DNA of 64,000 nucleotides from Sandaracinus amylolyticus. GTDB lineage: Bacteria; Myxococcota_A; Polyangia; Polyangiales; Sandaracinaceae. Positions 8,914-17,721 of the stretch are shown piece after piece. The stretch lies in the NCBI RefSeq assembly GCF_021631985.1, contig NZ_CP070226.1, forward strand, positions 1 to 64,000. The letters are read 5' to 3'. Below the pieces are notes generated by a model. That model was not told the DNA's origin. It did not search any database and was given only the letters and a program-made list of their open reading frames with translations. Position 1 is the first letter of the stretch. The number at the start of each line of letters is the position of its first letter. The position numbers and the translations under genes were made by a program.

Positions 8914-10161
8914 ATGTCACGTCGTTGGTCCTTCCTGTTCTTTTCGGCCGCGCTGTCTGCTTGCTCGCCCACCGCCGACACCGGGACGCCGCTCGATGCC
9001 GCCACGCCGATCGACACGGGCACGTCCGTCGATGCGGCGACTCCGATCGACGGCAACGCGCCGCTCGATGCCGCCACGCCGACCGACACGGGCACGTCCG
9101 TCGATGCGGCGACTCCGATCGACGGCAACGCGCCGCTCGATGCCGCGGACGCGCATGTCGACCCCATCGACGGCGGGCCCGCGCGCGCGCAGCTCGCGAT
9201 CGTCTCGACGTACCTCGGCGGCACGTTCAGCTATCGCGTGCTCGCGGACGGCGCGCTCGAGGCCGTGTCGGCGACGGCGCTCGATGCGGGCGCTCACTTC
9301 TACGGCCTCGCCGTGCACCCGTCGGGCGGCTTCGCCTATGCGTTCGATCTCGATGCGGGCGACATCGTCGGCTACGCCATCGCATCCGACGGCACGCTCA
9401 CGCACCTCGCGAGCTCGCCGGTGCACGTCGGCGGTCATCCGATCGCGGGCATCGTCGATCCCAGCGGCGGCTTTCTCTACGTCGGCTTCGACGACGGATC
9501 CACGATCCGCATGTTGCCCATCGACGCGGCGGGCGCCCTCGATCTCGCGGCGGCCGTCACGACGACCGTCGACGGCTCGGTCTCGTCGTTCGCGATGGAC
9601 GCGTCGGGTCACTTCTTGTTCGTGGCGTACGGCGCGGGCATCGGCGTATTCGCGCGCGACGCCGCGGGCACGTTGAGTCCGATCGGACGAGCGACGGCGA
9701 CGACGACGGTCTTCGGCGGCAGTCTCGCGCTCGACGCGAGCGCCGCGCATCTGTTCAATGCGCACTTCGCGGTGCGTGGATTCACGGTTGCCGCGAGCGG
9801 CACGCTCACCGATGTCGCGAGCCACGCGCTCTCGACCGACGTGGGATCGGACTCGCACGCGCGCAGCATCGTGACCGATCCGAGTGGGCACTTCCTGTAC
9901 GGCATCAACATGGCCAACGGCCACGTGAACGCGTGGTCGATCGAGGCCGCGACGGGCCTCCTCACCATGATCGACTCCGAGACGACGGTGTCGCCCTGCT
10001 CCATCGCCGTCGCGCCCGACGGCCGCTTCATCTACGTGGCCGACGACCTTGGCACGATCACCGTACTCGCGCGCGACGCCGAGGGACGCCTCGCGCCCAC
10101 CGGCGGTACGGCCCCGATCAACGGCCTGCAGCCACAGATCGTGGTGATCGACGCCCCCTGA
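8914..10161 (+). CDS. Beta-propeller lipoprotein (lactonase-like)
   Basis: The start at 8914 follows a GGAGGG/GGAG-rich region (8895-8906) and gives a signal peptide ending LSACSP, a lipoprotein motif. A D/A/T/P linker (residues about 20-70) is built from duplicated DNA. The rest, about 340 residues, consists of repeated blades such as GLAVHPSGGFAYAFDLDAGD, GIVDPSGGFLYVGFDDGS, ALDASAAHLFNAHFAV and SIVTDPSGHFLYGINMANGH, plus VAPDGRFIYVADD. This is the pattern of seven-bladed 6-phosphogluconolactonase-like propellers (YbhE type). Catalytic activity cannot be judged. Surface-anchored and probably monocistronic. Confidence 0.8.
   Translation: MSRRWSFLFFSAALSACSPTADTGTPLDAATPIDTGTSVDAATPIDGNAPLDAATPTDTGTSVDAATPIDGNAPLDAADAHVDPIDGGPARAQLAIVSTYLGGTFSYRVLADGALEAVSATALDAGAHFYGLAVHPSGGFAYAFDLDAGDIVGYAIASDGTLTHLASSPVHVGGHPIAGIVDPSGGFLYVGFDDGSTIRMLPIDAAGALDLAAAVTTTVDGSVSSFAMDASGHFLFVAYGAGIGVFARDAAGTLSPIGRATATTTVFGGSLALDASAAHLFNAHFAVRGFTVAASGTLTDVASHALSTDVGSDSHARSIVTDPSGHFLYGINMANGHVNAWSIEAATGLLTMIDSETTVSPCSIAVAPDGRFIYVADDLGTITVLARDAEGRLAPTGGTAPINGLQPQIVVIDAP
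8989..9132 (+). repeat. 72-bp tandem duplication inside lipoprotein linker
   Basis: Two nearly identical 72-bp units (8989-9060 and 9061-9132) are followed by the beginning of a third at 9133. Each encodes 24 residues of a PLDAATPxDTGTSVDAATP-type spacer. The period is a multiple of three, so copy-number change keeps the frame. Confidence 0.85.
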
Positions 10162-10783
10162 GCGGGCCGCGCCTCACAGAATCCGAAGCGTTCTGGGCCG
10201 AACAACACATGTCGCCAACGCGATGCTCACGGGCAATCTCGGCGGGCACACGATCGACTGTTGTTCGCTCATGCGTCGTCGACAACGCCACGAATCGTGA
10301 GCTCACGAGCGAGCTTGGCGGACACGTTCGAACGAACACCGTGAGGTGGACGTACGTGAGCCAAGCAAGCTGGAAGCGCGTCGCGCGCATGACGGACCTG
10401 CCCGCTCGAGTTCTTGGGGATTACTAACACACAGGACCTGAGATCGCTCCAGCGCAGCTCCGGCGACGCCCTCCCCTGGGCGCCGCTGTTCGACTCGGCG
10501 CCAGACAGACGAACGCGCGCAGACCCGATACGACTACAGGCCTATAGACCAATAGGTCTATGGGCCACCTGGCCGATAGCGCGAGATCGCGACCGGCTGC
10601 GATCGCCGCATCGCAGCGGATGGTCTCACCGTCCATCGCGATCAGCGCTCGATATCCATCAACCGACGTGCTCGCTAACACCCTCGACGCAAGGGGAGCG
10701 CGCCCGAGCACATCGACATACGCAGCGTCGGTAACAGCCCAACGGACGTCGCTGCGGTACCGACACACCACTCGAGGTGATCC
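10162..10783. other. Intergenic region with a hairpin
   Basis: No gene is recognised in about 620 bases. The only structure seen is a near-perfect hairpin at 10541-10564: CCTATAGACC, loop AATA, GGTCTATGGG (one mismatch). It has no T-tract, so it is not an obvious terminator. The last bases carry GAGGTGAT, the ribosome-binding site of the next gene. Confidence 0.5.
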
Positions 10784-12055
10784 ATGCGCGATCGGACCGT
10801 GACGCTTGCCCTCGTGCTGTGCTTCGTGCTCGGTGCATGCGCAGGCCCGACCGATGTACCCGACGCATCGCAACCGGCGATCGACGCCGCGCGACCGGCG
10901 AGTGACGCCAGCACGCCCGACGCCAGCGCGCCCACCTCCGATGCCAGCGCGCCCATACCCGACGCCGCCGTCGCGGATGCCGGCCCGTCGCGGCCCGACG
11001 CCGACGTCTCCGGACTGCGCACCGTCGAAGAGTGGCAGGCTCTCTTCGATGCCGCGAGCGAGCGCGAGCACGCGCGCTACCTCCCACTCAGCACGTCGGC
11101 GAACAGCTGGGACTACTACAATCTCGCATACTCGATCGATGGGCTGACCGCGATGTTTCGCGCCACCGGCGAGCGCGCGTATCTCGACCGCGCGCTCGAG
11201 TACGTCGAGAACGTGGTCGCGGATGCGGTGCTTTCGTCGACGCTCCCCGACAGCCAGTTCCGAGACCGATTCCTCGGGTGGCCCGCGTTCGACATCCCGA
11301 ACGGCGGCGAGGATCTCGCAGGTGGCGAGTACGCGCTTTTCGAGAGTTACTGCTTCCGCTACGCGGCGCGCATGCTGCGCGCGATGCGCGACGATCCGTC
11401 GGTGTTCGCCGATCCCGCCTACCGCGCGCGCTACGACGCGCTCCTCGCGTTCATGCGCGAGCACATATTCGAGAAGTGGATGACGCGCGGCGCGAACGCG
11501 CACGTGTACCGATCGCGCACTCATATGGCATCCCACTGGGCGTACATCGCGCTCGAACTCGCGGCGCTCACCGATGACCCCGCGCAGCGCGCGCGGTATC
11601 GCACGGTGGTCGATGCGATCGATCGCGACCTGCCCAACGCGGACTCGTCACTGCGAGGCCAGATGCGCCCGCATCCCCGCGCACCGGGCGCGTACTTCTG
11701 GAACGCGGAGTGGGGTATGTTCGGCCCGCCCGGACAGGACGTCGCGCACGGCAACGGCGTGATCGCCTATCTCGCCGAAGCGCACGACGACGGCCGCGAA
11801 TGGACCGACGACGACATGCGCGCGCTCGTGACGTTGCTGCTCGACGTGCTCTGGCAGCCGAGCACCTCGGGCGCTCCATACCCGGAATTCGTCGATGGCA
11901 GTGGCCACGGGTATGGCTGGTTCAGCGATGGATTCTGTAAGCTCGGACGCTACGACGTGCGCGTGCAGCGACGAATCGAGACGCACGACGTGGGTCGCGG
12001 CTGGCAGCTCTACGGCAACGCGGCGCTCAACGCGCATCTGCTCGGCGTGCACTGA
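10784..12055 (+). CDS. Lipoprotein with alpha-helical barrel-like domain
   Basis: This 423-aa protein has a signal peptide ending VLGACAG and a D/A/S/P linker to about residue 75. The domain after it is rich in paired helices with aromatic motifs. These include WDYYNLAYSIDGLTAMFRAT, LDRALEYVENVV, HMASHWAYIALELAALTDDP and YLAEAHDDGREWTDDDMRAL, and it closes with GRGWQLYGNAALNAHLLG. The helix-pair layout resembles (alpha/alpha) barrel proteins such as polysaccharide lyases or glycoside hydrolases, but catalytic residues cannot be assigned. A GAGGTGAT ribosome-binding site supports the start. Likely surface-exposed; substrate unknown. Confidence 0.7.
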   Translation: MRDRTVTLALVLCFVLGACAGPTDVPDASQPAIDAARPASDASTPDASAPTSDASAPIPDAAVADAGPSRPDADVSGLRTVEEWQALFDAASEREHARYLPLSTSANSWDYYNLAYSIDGLTAMFRATGERAYLDRALEYVENVVADAVLSSTLPDSQFRDRFLGWPAFDIPNGGEDLAGGEYALFESYCFRYAARMLRAMRDDPSVFADPAYRARYDALLAFMREHIFEKWMTRGANAHVYRSRTHMASHWAYIALELAALTDDPAQRARYRTVVDAIDRDLPNADSSLRGQMRPHPRAPGAYFWNAEWGMFGPPGQDVAHGNGVIAYLAEAHDDGREWTDDDMRALVTLLLDVLWQPSTSGAPYPEFVDGSGHGYGWFSDGFCKLGRYDVRVQRRIETHDVGRGWQLYGNAALNAHLLGVH

Positions 12056-12206
12056 GCCGAGATCGACCTGCCGCTCTCGACGGTGCATCGCCTCCTCGCA
12101 CATCGTGGTCTGACGAAGAAGCGAAAGGACGAGGCCGGGCGGCGCTTCGCAGACGAAGAGGTGAACGGGCTCTTGATCGTCGACGTCGAGGGCGGCGCGC
12201 AGGGGC
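12056..12206 (+). pseudogene. DDE transposase fragment
   Basis: Immediately behind the lipoprotein stop, a plus frame reads IDLPLSTVHRLLAHRGLTKK, then KDEAGRRFADEEVNGLLIVD. This matches the region just before and including the first catalytic Asp of integrase-core (IS481/Mu-like) transposases, in which RRFExExxNxLWxxDV is typical. Only about 45 residues remain. The junction directly at the lipoprotein stop suggests insertion followed by deletion. Confidence 0.55.
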
Positions 12207-12352
12207 TACGACATGCTCATCGTGAGCGTGTTCGTGCTCTTCGGCGGCAACCATGGCTCGAGATCGACGTCGGGGGACGCGCCACGCTCAAAGAGCTGCT
12301 GCTCTAGTGTCGCGACCGTGACGCGGTGATCACGTCGGCCCTTGCGTCGCGA

Positions 12353-13375
12353 TCAGAACGTTCCTGAGACTATGAGAGAGGTGTCGCCCCACCCGATGCG
12401 GACGGTCGTACGCGGGCGTGCTGTCGCGTCGAGCGCGATCACGGTGATGAATCCGAGCACGGCGATCCCGGCGACGACGAAGCCGGCCGCGCTCACGGCG
12501 TAGAAGCTCTCCCGCTCCGCAAGCACCGCGTTGCAGCCCATGACGCCGGGGGTCCCGCAGAACTCGTCGTACGTACGCGTGCGTTCGTCCGCGGCGACGA
12601 CGAAACCGATCCCGAGGCCGAGTCCGATCGCCGACACCGCCGCGCTGGTCACGTACCAAGGCATCCAGTCGAATTCCGTGAGCGGCGGACGCATCGCGGC
12701 TGCGCCGTCATCCTGATGCGCTTCGAGCGGCGCGGTCTCCACCGCCGTATCGACGACGCGAGCGATCACTGCAGACAGCCGAACCGTCGCGGTCGCAGAA
12801 TCCGAAGAAAGCGAGACACTCGCGCTCGCGAGTACGGAGCCGTCCGCGGCGCGCGCGTCGACGCGATGCTCCCCGAGGGGGAGCCGCACGGGGCGCGAAC
12901 GGGGCAGCGCGCCAAAATCGAGCTCATCGACGAAGAGATGCCCGCCAGCGTCCTGCTCGACCTCGACCACGAGCGTGCCCGGCTGGAGGTTCAGCGCAAT
13001 GCGTCGCCGCGTGCGCGCGTCCAGCGCCTCGAGCGGGTTCACGGCGAGATAAGCGTCGTAGCTCTGGGCCGAGCGGAGCACCTCGCCCATCAACATCAGG
13101 GCCGCGCCGCGCTCCGCGAGCGCGCTCGCATCGCCGAGCTCGCATTGATGGTCGAAGTGAGCGAGCGCCTGCTCGGCGAGCTCGCGAGCGCGATCGGGGT
13201 GTTGCTGTGCCTCGCGGAGCGCAGTTTGGATCAGCGCATTGCCCGCCTCGAACGCCTCGCTCGCGCCTTCTGCATCGTCTCCGTCGCAGGCGGGCATCGA
13301 CTGCGCGCGCACCACGCTCGGGGAGCCCGCGACAAGCGCCAACACGAGGGTCAGGGAAGCGAGCACGTCCATCAT
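12353..13375 (-). CDS. Signal-peptide protein with two C-terminal membrane helices
   Basis: A 340-aa protein starting MMDVLASLTLVLALVAGSPS with a cleavable signal peptide (VRAQ). Residues about 30-120 are helical and TPR-like. About 120-200 form a beta domain with LNLQPGTLVVEVEQDAG and VDELDFGALP, resembling the PEGA-type domains of myxobacterial kinase operons. Two hydrophobic segments follow (AVSAIGLGLGIGFVVAA and SAAGFVVAGIAVLGFITVIA), separated by a loop with a Cys pair. It overlaps the upstream kinase by ATGA (13372-13375), so it is translationally coupled. It may be an envelope component sensed or controlled by the kinase. Function unknown. Confidence 0.75.
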   Translation of the reverse strand: MMDVLASLTLVLALVAGSPSVVRAQSMPACDGDDAEGASEAFEAGNALIQTALREAQQHPDRARELAEQALAHFDHQCELGDASALAERGAALMLMGEVLRSAQSYDAYLAVNPLEALDARTRRRIALNLQPGTLVVEVEQDAGGHLFVDELDFGALPRSRPVRLPLGEHRVDARAADGSVLASASVSLSSDSATATVRLSAVIARVVDTAVETAPLEAHQDDGAAAMRPPLTEFDWMPWYVTSAAVSAIGLGLGIGFVVAADERTRTYDEFCGTPGVMGCNAVLAERESFYAVSAAGFVVAGIAVLGFITVIALDATARPRTTVRIGWGDTSLIVSGTF

Positions 13376-15174
13376 TCGATGCACGGGATTCCCACCGCGG
13401 CGCCACACGGTTGATCGTGCTCGCTGTCGCGAGCAGGACGCGCCGACGGCGCGTGTTGCACGCCGCCGGCGCCGGGCATCCCGCGCGCCGGCGTAGCGGC
13501 ATCGCTCGGCGCCGTCCGTGCGGTCGGTCGGGGCGAGCTCGAGGTTGCGGTCGCGCCCATGCCCGCGACCGGAGTCGAATCCACGGTCGATCGTGGCGGG
13601 ATGACCGTGGGATCGGCGAGCGTCGAACTCAGTCCGCGCGGGGCAGCCTGCGTCGGGGAAGCCGCGGTGGTGCTCGGAGTCGATGCGACGACGGTGGGCG
13701 GGACGGCCGCACTCGCCGTGACGGTCGATGTCGCCTGCGCGTTCGGCTCGATCGGCGGGGTTGCCGCGGGGCTCGGTGCTGCGGGCGCGGTGCTGGTCGG
13801 CACGCTTGTCGCCGCGCCGTGCTCGGCGGAACCCGCGGGGGCCGACGGTACAGCGATCAGCGGTCCTTGCGCAGACTCCGACACGCGGGCTCGGGTCCAG
13901 AGCGCGCGCGTCGCCGGCGACACGAGCACTGCGACGAGCGTCGCGGCGACGATGACCGCGAGGATCGTGCGAACGCTACGGACGCGAGGCGCGGGCACTG
14001 CGGCGGGCGGTGCTGCGAAGGGAATGTCTGGGAGCGGCGCAGGCGCCGACCCCGACGGGGATGCGAGCGGCGCGGGAGGTCCGGCCACGCCAGCGACGGA
14101 CGCGCCGATGGCAGCCGATGCTGTCGGCGCCGGTAGGCTCAGCGATGCCGGCGTGCTCGGAGGGGGAGGTGCGAGAGCGGGCGCCGCGCTGACGACTCGC
14201 GGAGTGTGCACGGCCGTCGGCGTCAGGGCGTCGGATGGCCTCGTGGAGGGAGTTGCGACCCTCGTCGCCATCGAGGACGATCGTACAGCGCGGATCGGCG
14301 TTGCGAGCGTCGCCTTCGTTCCCGGACCAACAGCGCGCGCGGGTGCGCTGCACGCCGCACTCAGCGCCGCGCTGAAGTCGGCGATCGTCGGATATCGCTG
14401 CTCGCGATCGAGTGCCAGCGCGCGGACGACGACCGCCTCCAGCTCCGGCGGGAGATCCTGTACCCGAAAGCTCGGCGCAACGCCGGGCACGCCACGCAGC
14501 ATCTTCACCATGGCGCTGGACGTGTCGTCGTCCTCGTAGGGGCAGGCACCCGTCAGCATCTCGTACGCGACCACCCCGAGTGCGTATTGGTCGGCGCGCC
14601 CGTCGATGTCCTTGCGCCCCTCGACCTGCTCGAGCGCCATGTAGGATAGCGTGCCCACGAGGACGCCTGTCTGCGTGTGCTCGGTGTGTCGGACGTCTCG
14701 CGCGGTGCCGAGATCGATCACCTTTGGGATCTCGAGCGCACCGGAGCGCTGCAGGAAGATGTTCGACGGTTTGAGATCGCGGTGCACGATGCCGCGGTCG
14801 TGGAGGAGCTGCACAGCCTCACACACAGGAGAGAGGACTGCCGCGACTTCTGCCGCCGGGAGCTGCCTCGCGCGCGCCAATCTCTGGCTGAGCGGCTCGC
14901 CCTCGAGGAGCTCCATCGGTAGATAGATAGTGTCCTTGTCGATGCCGGGCTCCAGGGTCTCGACGAGGTTTGGGTGCCGAAGCTGAGATGCGATCGACGC
15001 CTCGCGTACGAACCGCTCGACGAAGTCGCGATCGCTCGCGAACGCCGCACGGACCACTTTGACCGCGCGGAACTGACCAGTGACGCGGTTGCAAGCACGG
15101 AAGACGGATCCCATCCCGCCTTCCGCAAGCAGCGAATCGACGACGTAGGGACCGATCGTGTCGCCCGGCTTCAC
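13372..15174 (-). CDS. Hanks-type Ser/Thr protein kinase, membrane-anchored
   Basis: A 600-aa kinase. The glycine loop is AEGGMGSVF, the ATP lysine K39 is in RAVKVV, the catalytic loop is HRDLKPSN (131-138), and the metal-binding motif is DLG (154-156) instead of DFG. The activation segment ends YMALEQ, with Ala-Leu-Glu in place of APE. Residues about 280-400 are a Pro/Ala linker, 402-420 a transmembrane helix, and the rest an extracytoplasmic Ala/Thr/Pro-rich tail. GTG at 15174 is chosen because it gives a GTGA overlap with the upstream gene stop and the family-typical opening VKPGDTIGPY; an in-frame GTG at 15180 is the alternative. It is the middle gene of a three-gene operon. Confidence 0.85.
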   Translation of the reverse strand: MKPGDTIGPYVVDSLLAEGGMGSVFRACNRVTGQFRAVKVVRAAFASDRDFVERFVREASIASQLRHPNLVETLEPGIDKDTIYLPMELLEGEPLSQRLARARQLPAAEVAAVLSPVCEAVQLLHDRGIVHRDLKPSNIFLQRSGALEIPKVIDLGTARDVRHTEHTQTGVLVGTLSYMALEQVEGRKDIDGRADQYALGVVAYEMLTGACPYEDDDTSSAMVKMLRGVPGVAPSFRVQDLPPELEAVVVRALALDREQRYPTIADFSAALSAACSAPARAVGPGTKATLATPIRAVRSSSMATRVATPSTRPSDALTPTAVHTPRVVSAAPALAPPPPSTPASLSLPAPTASAAIGASVAGVAGPPAPLASPSGSAPAPLPDIPFAAPPAAVPAPRVRSVRTILAVIVAATLVAVLVSPATRALWTRARVSESAQGPLIAVPSAPAGSAEHGAATSVPTSTAPAAPSPAATPPIEPNAQATSTVTASAAVPPTVVASTPSTTAASPTQAAPRGLSSTLADPTVIPPRSTVDSTPVAGMGATATSSSPRPTARTAPSDAATPARGMPGAGGVQHAPSARPARDSEHDQPCGAAVGIPCIE

Positions 15175-15899
15175 AGGCACGACGCGCCCGTGGTCACGCA
15201 GTAGGGGACAGCGTCCTCGCAGCAGCGACCGGAGCACGAGTTGCCGCACGAGCCGCAGTTCGTGCGCGAGACCATGCTGACGCAGGCACCGCCGCAGCAG
15301 ATGCCGAAGTCGCCATCGCACAGGGTGTCGTCCGCGACGGCCGGATGGGCGCAGGCCCCCGCGCCGTCGCAGCGGTCGAGCGTGCACTCGTTGGAGTCCG
15401 CAGGGCACGGGTCCCCAGCGGGCCTCGGCGGATGTGAGCAGGCGCCCGCGCCGTCGCAAACGTCGTTCGTGCAAGGATTGAGGTCGTCGGTGCACGACCT
15501 GCCCACCCCAACCAAGACGTCGTCGGGACAGTCCGAGCCGGTTCCGTCGCAGAGCTCCGCGATGTCACACACGCCCGCAGCGGCGCGGCACTCGGTCCCC
15601 GCGTCCTGCGGGACGTACGAGCAGGTGCCGCCGGTGCACAGTCCGCGCAAGCACGCGTGCGTCGACCGACAATCAGCTTCGCTGACGCACGACGGTCCCG
15701 CGTCGTGCACCATGCTCGCGGCGTCGTGTCGGCCCCCATCGCTCTCGGGTTCCTGCGCGTCCGCCTGCGCGTCGACCAAGCGACCTCCGTCCGAGCCGAT
15801 GCTGGCGTCAATTGAGCCCCCGCTGTCGGCGGGCAGCGTGGGTCGCGTGCACGCAACGCACGCGACAAGCAGGAAGCCGATGCTGATGCGGTGTGCCAT
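15171..15899 (-). CDS. Cys-rich lipoprotein of kinase operon
   Basis: This 242-aa protein starts at the ATG 15899 with MAHRISIGFLLVACVACTRP, a lipoprotein signal. A Ser/Asp/Gly-rich linker follows. From about residue 70 there are repeated Cys-rich modules: CVSEADCRSTHACLRGLCTG, CDIAELCDGTGSDCPDD, CTNDVCDGAGACSH and CTLDRCDGAGACAH. It ends NCGSCGNSCSGRCCEDAVPY. The modules resemble the disulphide-rich repeats of other myxobacterial surface proteins (compare 3780-6122 and 34244-35779). The stop overlaps the kinase start, so kinase and lipoprotein are probably expressed together. The upstream in-frame extension to 16064 lacks a signal peptide and is rejected. Confidence 0.75.
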   Translation of the reverse strand: MAHRISIGFLLVACVACTRPTLPADSGGSIDASIGSDGGRLVDAQADAQEPESDGGRHDAASMVHDAGPSCVSEADCRSTHACLRGLCTGGTCSYVPQDAGTECRAAAGVCDIAELCDGTGSDCPDDVLVGVGRSCTDDLNPCTNDVCDGAGACSHPPRPAGDPCPADSNECTLDRCDGAGACAHPAVADDTLCDGDFGICCGGACVSMVSRTNCGSCGNSCSGRCCEDAVPYCVTTGASCL

Positions 15900-16082
15900 G
15901 CTCCGATCCGATCGCTCGTAAATGACGCGGCGGATGCAATCTGACCCGCCCTGGCGTGGCGGCTTGAACGAATCGACACATCCGATCGCGCCATCGGAGT
16001 GTCGTACCTGGATGACCGGTCCATCTGCGCGTGCGTGTCGCGCCCCTCTGACCGAACGAGTCAAAGCGACCTATCCCGCAAG

Positions 16083-16580
16083 CGGCGCACGTGCAGCATC
16101 GGGTTGTCCAAGCGGCAGCGCCATGGAGGTCGGCGGGCACGAAGCGAGTAGGACGAGCGCGTTGTCGTTGGACGCCTGTCGTCCAGCCGACCGACGCGAC
16201 GCGCGAAGATGTTGATGAGGGACCGCGAGGTCGAGCCAGCCTCGGCAGTCACAACGAACGTGCGACCCACGCCCTCGTTCGGCGCGCTCCGTCTCGAAGT
16301 TCCTCGCGAGTAAGCTCGCGACGATCCCATCGCCGCCGTGGTCCTTTCGGTTGACCGAATATGCTCGCCTTGTCGCTGTAGAATGCGACCGGACGCCGTG
16401 GCGCTCGAGGCGAAATAGTCGAACGTCGATTCGCCCGCGCAGAAGCACGGTTCCATGAGCTCGCCGGTCGCGTCGTCCACGAAGACGAGCAGCGTGCAGC
16501 GGAGCGTGATCCTCGAACGACTCGTGGTCGCAGCCATCGACTTGAACAGGTGCGCGTCGAAGAACGTCTGCGCGCCACGG
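16083..16580 (-). pseudogene. Decayed ISNCY (IS1202-like) transposase
   Basis: Three minus frames contain consecutive parts of an ISNCY/IS1202-type transposase: VQVDGCDHESFED (first catalytic Asp region), CTLLVFVDDATGELMEPCF, ESTFDYFAS, YSDKASIF (second Asp), YSVNRKDHGGDG, and a final NDNALV. At least three frame changes separate them. Both the 5' DNA-binding part and the 3' end are missing, so the element is dead. No inverted repeats were found around it. Confidence 0.7.
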
Positions 16581-16632
16581 ATCGGGCGCAGCATGCGCGG
16601 GTCGCCGCGACGTGCCACGCGCGTTCGACTCA

Positions 16633-17070
16633 TCAGCGCTCGATGTCGGTGCACGCCGGCGGCGAAGCGCGTATGCGCGCGCCAACGTCTCCGACCTCGT
16701 ACGCAAGTGCGAGTCGGTCAACTTCGTCCTGCGTGAAGCACTCGGCCATGAGGTGCTCATTCACGCATGCGTCGACGGTCTCGCGCCGCACGACATCAGT
16801 CCAGATCGTCTCCTGTCCGGCCGAGCATGACTCCGCGTCGTCGTCGGTCGCGGGACGAATCGTGCCGACGCAGTCACCCGACTCGCCGCATTCGACCCCG
16901 ACGATCCCGCACGAGACTATCCATGCGCAGAGTGCGCCGGCGATCTCCGCGGCTGCGATCTCCGGTGTTGCTCCGACCGTCTGCACACGCGGTTCGGATG
17001 GCGTCCCACAGGACGCGAGCACCGCGACGATTCCGACCGCCGCGCCCGTTCGTACGCTCGAATACAGCAT
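16633..17070 (-). CDS. Small lipoprotein, hypothetical
   Basis: A 145-aa protein starting MLYSSVRTGAAVGIVAVLAS with a lipobox ending in SCG. The mature part contains several Cys and acidic residues: IAGALCAWIVSCGIVGVECG, then CVGTIRPATDDDAESC, TDVVRRETVDACVNE and LMAECFTQDEVDRLALA. Six or more cysteines in about 110 residues suggest disulphide-stabilised folding outside the inner membrane. It lies downstream of the decayed sigma/TPR genes on the same strand. Function unknown. Confidence 0.65.
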   Translation of the reverse strand: MLYSSVRTGAAVGIVAVLASCGTPSEPRVQTVGATPEIAAAEIAGALCAWIVSCGIVGVECGESGDCVGTIRPATDDDAESCSAGQETIWTDVVRRETVDACVNEHLMAECFTQDEVDRLALAYEVGDVGARIRASPPACTDIER

Positions 17071-17117
17071 CGATTTGCCCCAGTCCTTTCGTGTCGTGGG
17101 TCTCGTCGTCGACTCGC

Positions 17118-17721
17118 TCAGTGCGACTCGAGCGCGTCGAGCAGCGCGTGCGCTTCGCGCTGACGCACGCCTCCGTGCGCGCCTTCTGCAAACGGCGTGA
17201 GTGCTTCGATCACCCGCTCGCGCTCGCCCACTCTCAGCAAGCAGAGCGCTCGATTCCACTCGGCCTCGGGGACGAAGCGTCCGGCGGGGAACTCGGCGAG
17301 ATAGCGCTCCCACGCGCGAAGCGCGAGCCGCGGGTCGGCACCCTCGAAATGCAGCGCGTGCGCGGCAGCGAACGTCTGGCGGTCGCGCGTATCGAGCTCG
17401 GTCTCGCGATCGGCGGCGGGAACCTCCGGCTCGCGCGGGCGGACCGACGCGGATCGATCCCTCGCCCTTGACCGCGGCGCATCGTCGCGCAGGACGGGTG
17501 CGATCACATCGGCCGCGCTCCTCGACCCCGACACCGCGATCCTCTGCGGCCGATGCGTCGCCGACGAAGCGCCGTGCGAAGCGGCGAAGCTCGGCGTGAT
17601 GACGGTCGTAGACCTCGGCCAGTGCAGAGCGCTCACCCGCCGCGAGCCGCGCGATCAGATCGAGCGGGTCGGCATCGTCGGTCTCGTCGCGCAACACGGC
17701 CTCGTGCTCTCGCGCGCTCAT
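17118..17721 (-). pseudogene. ECF sigma N-terminus fused by deletion to a TPR protein
   Basis: Reading from ATG 17721, about 60 residues match the N-terminus of an ECF sigma factor (LIARLAAGERSALAEVYDRH, then RRFARRFVGDASAAED). The sigma frame then loses homology. In a different frame, sequence resembling the tail of a TPR/FecR-associated protein appears (REPEVPAADRETELDTRD, LALRAWERYLAEFPAGRF, ALCLLRVGERERVIEALTPF), ending at 17118. In many myxobacteria an ECF sigma gene and a TPR-bearing regulator are adjacent. A deletion removing sigma regions 2.4-4 and the start of the partner explains the layout. It overlaps the stop of the upstream gene by one base. Confidence 0.5.

Noticed and set aside
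10541..10564. Terminator
   Set aside because: A hairpin is present but no T-tract follows on either strand.
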